From assembly GCA_028532985.1 (NCBI GenBank), contig JANCIK010000001.1, positions 1,860,001 through 1,924,000 on the forward strand: 64,000 bases of DNA. The letters run 5' to 3'. Source of the DNA: Stropharia rugosoannulata. Taxonomy: Eukaryota > Basidiomycota > Agaricomycetes > Agaricales > Strophariaceae. Positions 58,395-64,000 of this stretch are shown here, in pieces (position 1 is the first letter of the stretch; each line of letters begins with the position of its first letter). Position numbers and translations under genes: made by a program. The notes under the pieces are model-generated. The model saw only the letters and a program-made list of their open reading frames with translations. It was not told the DNA's origin and searched no databases.

Positions 58395-58910
58395 ATGGTC
58401 AGTCATTCAACTCCCCTGCACGCGTTCCTATTGGCTTACGCCTCGCTATAGCTCATATTCTCCGTATTCAAAACACTCACAGACCAACAGGTCACGGTAG
58501 AACTCAAAAATGATCTATCCATCACAGGCGTTTTGAAATCTGTTGACCAGTGCGTTCATTGAACCTGGATCGACTGCCTGAAGTCTCTAGACGAATGAAC
58601 AGGTTTCTAAACATAAGGCTAGACAACATCAAGGTTGCAGATGAAGCTCGTCATCCACACATGGTCAGATTCTTCAACCTTACCAGATCTCAATGTCTTA
58701 TGCATTCATTGATAGATGGCGGTCAAGAATTGCTTCATCCGCGGCTCGGTAGTTCGATATGTGCAACTTCCATCTGAACACGTTGATACTCAGCTACTGG
58801 AAGACGCGACTCGCAGGGGTAAGTTCACGCCATCTAATCCATGGACAAAACTACACGTTATAACCAACATCCTCTTTGCAGAGGCACTGAATCAAAATAA
58901 ACGACCATGA
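58395..58910 (+). CDS. LSM2: U6 snRNA-associated Sm-like protein LSm2
   Basis: Exons 58395-58397, 58452-58549, 58603-58663, 58716-58818 and 58882-58910 splice to 97 aa, the expected LSm2 size. The product runs MLIFSVFKTLTDQQVTVELK, NDLSITGVLKSVDQFLNIRL (Sm1), then HPHMMAVKNCFIRGSVVRYV (Sm2) and QLPSEHVDTQLLEDATRR. It forms part of the LSm2-8 ring on U6 snRNA and the LSm1-7 ring in mRNA decay. The first coding exon appears to be just the three bases of the ATG, followed by GTCAGT. The stop codon is 11 bp from the end of the convergent WDR83 gene. Confidence 0.93.
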
Positions 58911-58921
58911 TGAAGAGTCGA

Positions 58922-60126
58922 TCATGCGGTTCCAGCGGGATGCCGCCAAATTTTCACAGTTCCATCTGCACTGGCGGTGAGCATCTCGCCAGCATCGGTT
59001 GGATGATGCTCAGTCCACGTAGTTACTTTCTGATGGACTTTCGGCGGTGGGTTCGGTTGCATGAGCTTAGCCTTTAACGATGTCATTCTGTGATGTAGGT
59101 GGGTAGCATAGCATAATCGACATACGTCTAGTAAATCCCAAGCCCAGATCTGGCCATTTTCATCTCCACAAATTACACTAGCCTCTGCGTGTCCAAAGCA
59201 TGCACGGATACGATAGGATTCATTTACATGGCCCGTGAAGTCATTCAACATCTTGCCGCTGGAACAGTCCATAAGTCGAATATGGCCGTCGAGAGTTGCT
59301 ACCAAATAAGTCTGGGAGTCTTGGGTGGGCACTACTGAGCCGATAGGATCTAGCAAGAATCATGAGAAGTAAGATGAGAAAGGGTGGTATCATTAACCTA
59401 CGTCCTATAAAATCAGTACGGAGTTCTCCCATGCGAAGGTCATACGTTCGGACATGGCCATCAACTGAGCCAGTAAGAATATATGTGCTACCAACATGAA
59501 GAGTTTGAACTGCGTCCCGAGCTTCATCTAGAACTTGTATAGGCGCACGATTCTGGGAGCTGTTGTCTAGTCAAAAAAAATACAGCAAGGCCTGAGACGA
59601 ATGTACTAACCGCAGATCCCATAGTCTAACTGTCGCGTCAAACGATCCTGCCCTGCTGTCTCAGTCAGATCCCTTCACACACATACTTGGACTCACCACT
59701 TGCAACCACAGTGGATTCTTCATTAAAGTCGACGACATAGACTTTCCCCATATGTCCAGAAAGTCGTCTTGCAGTTGTCCCGGTGGCTACATCCCATAAG
59801 AACACAGAGCGATCCCCACCTGACGAAGCAAACTTTGCATTATCCTGTGAGCTTAACAGAAATTTAAGTAGGGTTTCTCTTTGCACGATTGAATCATTGC
59901 GAGCCTACACTGTAACGGAAAGCACTTCGTATCCATGCGCAGCGAATGTTTTAATCTCGGCTCCAGAGTCTGCATTCCAAAGTCGCACAGTACGATCTTG
60001 CCCTCCAGTTAACACATATTTCGCTGTGCCTTTTGAGTAGCGGGCAACATTAACCCCCCCTTTATGATTTGCGAGAGTAGTATGAAGAGTGCGTGCAAGA
60101 GTTTGCGGACCACGAGAAGGTGCCAT
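58922..60126 (-). CDS. WD40 repeat protein, WDR83/MORG1 homologue
   Basis: The ATG at 60126 (MAPSRGPQTLARTLHTTLAN) precedes seven WD40 blades over roughly 320 aa in about six exons: YVLTGGQDRTVRLWN, ASSGGDRSVFLWDVATGTTA, VASGSFDATVRLWDLR, YILTGSVDGHVRTYDLRMGE, YLVATLDGHIRLMDCSSGKM, VICGDENGQIWAWDLLD and MLTASADGTVKIWRH. The strand order and the KVTTWTEHHPTDAGEMLTAS block near the end match WDR83/MORG1, a scaffold reported in MAPK signalling and spliceosomal complexes. The protein ends HPAGTA. The gene is divergent from the F-box gene (224 bp between start codons). Confidence 0.85.
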
Positions 60127-60350
60127 ATAATAATCCTCGGACAAAACGCGACCGAGGTGGTTAGCGAGTATGTATCATCCAAAATATCATCGCAATGTTC
60201 CATTTATGTAGATTCATGCCGGAGATGCCGACGAGCGTTGGTGGTGTGATGACCGATGCGCCCGCCGCTCACTGACTCTCATTGACGGCGAACCTGTTTT
60301 CCTGACAGGTGGATTTTGTTCGCGACTTTTGTCCCGGGCTAACTTAATCC

Positions 60351-62131
60351 ATGTCGAAACGATCTCTCTCCCCGTCTTCATACGTACCGGCTGCGAAACG
60401 AGCGCATGTGGTTAGCCAAGCCAGTCGTCGTCCTGTTGGACTCCTCGGTTTTGAGAACACTCTTTACGATGAACTGATTCTATGTATCTTCTCACACCTC
60501 TCTTGGATGGATCTCTGTGCTACGCAGTCAACAAGTAAAACTTGGGCGCGACTTGCCGGGGATAATGAGCTCTGGAGAAAGCAATACTTGCAAGTATATG
60601 GCCGAACACGCTTGCGTGGAGCGAAGGGGTTCATTGCTCGCATGGACGGTCGCGAAGTGAGGCCTTTACCTGGAAGGGTTAAAGCCGATATCCAGCAGAA
60701 AGACTGGAAATGGATGTTTCGAATTAGTTCGAACTGGAAGAAAGGCGAGCGCGCAGTTAATATCTCTTCGGCCCGTCACTGATGTCTCAGTCAGGTCGTT
60801 GTCTAGTAGAAGACGACATAGATCTCTCTAACCAGTTCAAGTCCATTCCCGAGTCATTGCGGATTCCAAAAGATCACACTATCCAAATAATTCTTGCGGG
60901 ATCGCTAATTATTAGTGCAACATCTTACCCTTCGTTGCGGCCAACTATGTCGATCATTGACGAACGGCATGAACACCACGCAATCCCCATTTTCCGTAAT
61001 GAAGACAGCTCTCGACTATCAAGGATAACTTCGTTGGCATTGGACCAGTCTCCGCCAGTCTCCGGCAATCTCTCTGTGGCATGCTTCTTACAAACAGGCG
61101 CATTTGTCGTATTTGATTTCAAGCACTCATCTCCTGCATCTACTGTCCAAAAATATGCATATCAACCTACTAGAGGTAGTGACAGATTGCAAACAATTAT
61201 ACATGCCGTGTACTATTATCCCCTCATTGCAACACTCACCAACAATTTTTCCATTTCTATATATGATCTATCGTCGGGTTCTGTGCGACTGACCCAAACG
61301 CTGAGTTCATTTACATCATACCCGCCGGCTTCACTGGTATTGTCTTGCCTTTCTCCCAGTGCTTTCAAGCTAGTCATTGCCTACTCAGTTCCTGTTTATC
61401 CCATGCATTGGTCCACTGGGGCTACGGAATTGATCATTTCTAGAAGTTTTGACTCCTCTGTTTCCATTCCTTCAGGGTCGACATTGTTTGCTTCCACTTC
61501 ATTTCGTGAAGACTTCAAACACCCAATGCCTTCAAAAATTAATGTGTTAAGTAGTCGAACAATTCGGGCGTTCGACGTTCCTACTGGGTGGATTGATGAA
61601 AACTCCCTTCAGGTTATGCGTGCGCAGTGGGGGCGTAAATTGCTGAATATTGCTGATATTCAAACCGATGGGAAATGGGTTGTCGTTGCCCCTGGGCAAA
61701 GACATTCATCTGATGAAGTTGAACTCCATATCAACAGCAATGTCTCCGATTATTCTTCGCTGGACAACTCCGCTTCTGTCAGGCTGCACTCCCCAACCAG
61801 CCTTCAGCTCTATCGGCTCCTTCTTCCGAACCATTCATCGTCTATTTCAGCATCTCCTCCGAAATTAACTTTCGTTCGAACGTTGCATGGCCAAACAGGA
61901 CCGATTTCTTCCCTTGCCCTTGCCGATGGTCGATGCGTCAGCTTAGGCCGCAACGGCAGCATATGGGTCTGGGATCTAGAAGGAGGCACAGGTGCAGAGG
62001 TCGCACCGGCAGATGCAACAACGAAAGACAAAAACGATTATACATCTACAGTGGATACTGTGATATTTGATGAAAGACGAATAGTCAGTACACAAGGTGG
62101 CAAGGTGGTTGTTCGGCGATTTGATATCTAG
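60351..62131 (+). CDS. F-box protein with C-terminal beta-propeller
   Basis: Exons 60351-60755 and 60791-62131 give 581 aa. The intron is only 35 nt (GTTAAT...CACTGAT...CTCAG) but is needed to keep one frame, since the upstream frame stops at 60780-60782. The N-terminus is basic and disordered. The F-box lies at about residues 35-80 (YDELILCIFSHLSWMDLCAT, with conserved Leu and Trp), then DNELWRKQYLQVYGR. The C-terminal ~430 residues form WD-like blades, best seen in SSLALADGRCVSLGRNGSIW and VWDLEGG. Such proteins link SCF ubiquitin ligase (via Skp1) to substrates. The substrate is unknown. Confidence 0.85.
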
Positions 62132-63242
62132 AGATGAAGAACAAGGCCGCAATCTTCCTACAAGTCATGCGACTCGCCACAACAAAGTATGATTTGTATG
62201 TGCATAACTGTGTCTTATCAAGATTTCTGCTAATCGAGGACGTAGCATTTTTCTATTTCTATGCGGGACATCTACCTCCTTGGGCTTTCATCTCCAAACA
62301 TCGCCTACCCGTGAGGCAGCCGCTCTCCAGTAGTCAGCCTCTCGATGTCAGATTTAATGCTCCTCATGTAGATCCAAGGACGCGCGACGTATCACCGGTC
62401 TCTAGGGTGCCCTTCTGGCCCCTGTAAGTGGGAACAATTGTCCTTGAAAGACCAAATTTTTATGAAACTATATTGGAGCATTGTTCGCCTGCAGGATGTA
62501 GAATGGCTCGGGCGTTGTTTCATCCTATATGGCACTGCGTCCTATTAATGACTTTTCTTGATTGTCCATCGTGATACCTATTAGCGCCTTTTATCTAGGC
62601 ACATGCCGATCGTATGCAGGGCTCTTACAGCTTACAACCACTCTACAAAATCGTGACAGTCGGCGAGGTCACTCATTTCCAGGCTCAAGCTGTGCATCGC
62701 CTCTTCTCTTTTAGAAGCAAATCTTCCGATTTCCCAAGGATTGGGAGCGGAATGAAGATCCGTGTACAGCTCAGGAATGATGCTTGCGTCATTTTCATTG
62801 TTCTACGTCTGTTTGACATGCTTCACCTTCACTGAGTAAGGTGGTCTCGAAGTAGCGGTCCAGGAATATATCCAGTGAGCTTACTACTATCCCAAGCTTA
62901 GCCGTACTGATCAGGACATAATATCCGTGGCCATGCTTTATAGATTTTCTTTATCTATCAGAGCAGCCGAACGGAATACGCCGTTGGTGCTAACGTCTCC
63001 ATGAGTAACCTGACAGCGTAGTCAAATCAGACGAGAAACTTGTATATAGAAAGCTACTCATTCACGGCGCAACATTTAAGACTATCTGCCCTTCCAACCT
63101 TTCGCACAATACCCACCCCACTGTTTGTGGACTGACAGCACTGTGATACCAAACCATCCCCTGCACCGCACCTTTGGACCGACACATTTAAGCATTTACT
63201 CACACACTGCGTCACACCTCGGCGTTCTTCTGCACATAATCA
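62132..63242. other. Intergenic, about 1.1 kb
   Basis: Short frames at 62134-62427 and 62614-62835 have no motif. The region from about 63060 is the CACA-rich leader of the velvet gene. Confidence 0.5.
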
Positions 63243-64000
63243 ATGTCAAATCTTCATCGCCGCCAGAACAGTGGACCCAGTGATCAGACTCGATCAGCCC
63301 CACAGACACCCAGCCTTGGGGGGCATATCACCTTCGAGGCAGGACAATTTGCAGGTCGGACGATTCGCGTAAAGCTTACTGAACTTCAGAAGGCCGAATC
63401 GGGTAGAAAGCGCGTATTGGCTTACACGGTCTTCCTTCTTTTCTACTAATGGTATCTCGTTGACAGATACGCGAAAGTGGACCGCCGCCCCTTAGATCCA
63501 CCTCCAGCTGTCCAGCTTCATCTCTTCGAAGCCGTAAATGGGGCATCAGGGTCGGAAAATGAATGGGAACAAGAGCTGTCGTACGAGTCAGTCACTTTTC
63601 ATCATTTGTCGTTTGCGCGTTTTATTGACCACTTTTTTTTACTCACAGAAATGTACTCAACGTAGGACTTATGTGTACCGTCGATTTATTTCCCGTGCCA
63701 GAAGATTTGTATGGAGAGGAGTCGCCCGGCCCTTCAACCTCTCCTCACACGTCACCACACAGCGGTCCATACTTGACACCCCCGTACACTGGCCCACCCA
63801 ACCCCAGCGGATACATTCCAAATCAGCCATCTTTAACCTACTTCCCCTTACACCCCTACATGAGCTTAGATGGTAGTGGGAGCGGTCATGTTGATGCTTC
63901 CACATCCCAGTTTCAGATCCCCCGCAGGCAACCAATGCTTGCACATCTCCATCCAAACGAGCGCCCGCGCGACACCGTATTCCAGATAGGGAACCATTTA
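63243..64000 (+). CDS. Velvet-family regulator (VosA/VelB-like), 3' truncated by window
   Basis: The ATG at 63243 begins MSNLHRRQNSGPSDQTRSAP. The first exon includes HITFEAGQFAGRTIRVKLTE, the second YAKVDRRPLDPPPAVQLHLF (the velvet signature RPLDPPP.VQL.LF), and the third NVLNVGLMCTVDLFPVPEDL followed by a Ser/Pro/Gly-rich insertion (residues ~130-210). The frame is open at the window edge, so the later part of the velvet domain lies outside. Velvet factors are fungal DNA-binding proteins with an NF-kappaB-like fold. They coordinate development, sporulation and secondary metabolism. The long Pro/Ser insertion within the domain is like that in VelB-type members. Confidence 0.88.

Noticed and set aside
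1..64000. CRISPR arrays, bacterial operons, rRNA genes
   Set aside because: None seen. The sequence is intron-rich fungal nuclear DNA.

Overview
This is nuclear DNA of a filamentous basidiomycete, most likely an agaricomycete. Almost every gene is split by short introns, mostly 48-70 nt, with GT(A/G)NGT donors. Several genes belong to groups typical of agaricomycetes: a GPI-type GH79 enzyme, DUF6533-like membrane proteins and a velvet factor. No CRISPR, operon, rRNA or prokaryotic signal is present. All gene models below were spliced by hand from reading frames and splice sites. Exon ends are therefore predictions.

Layout: The 3' end of an unknown gene (1-423, +) converges on a very large, acidic, disordered nuclear-type protein (616-6821, -). 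Next come a complete GH79 glycosidase (7358-9705, -), an intron-containing tRNA-Leu(UAG), an unknown 300-aa protein (11911-12933, -), a peroxisomal acyl-CoA ligase ending in SKL (13948-16369, -) and a DUF6533-like membrane protein (about 18006-18820, -). From 19.8 to 27 kb there are an Aly/REF-type RNA export factor, two tandem cornichon/Erv14 paralogues, an N-acetylglucosamine kinase and a FIT-family lipid-droplet protein.

The accessory core is 27.2-32.5 kb. Three tandem, diverged members of an unrecognised gene family share four exons with all introns in phase 1, an N-terminal hydrophobic leader and a hydrophobic C-terminal module. A shared upstream box (AAAATAAGCGC then CAAGCACGAGAC) precedes the first two copies. 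Further copies of this box, a possible extra terminal exon and a 285-bp MITE with TA target duplication lie within the cluster.

From 32.6 to 50.5 kb the genes are mostly housekeeping: a BSD-domain protein, the arginine-specific carbamoyl-phosphate synthase small subunit with a candidate arginine-attenuator-like uORF, a large Lys-rich CCHC protein, a 64-residue complex I subunit missed by simple ORF calling, a Cdc1/Ted1-type metallophosphoesterase, an arrestin-like protein and UTP-glucose-1-phosphate uridylyltransferase. From 51.5 to 55.6 kb are two more DUF6533-like genes in decayed-looking sequence. The right end holds RPS8, LSM2 (whose first coding exon appears to be just the ATG), a WDR83/MORG1 homologue only 11 bp from LSM2, an F-box/beta-propeller protein and the start of a velvet-family regulator cut by the window end.
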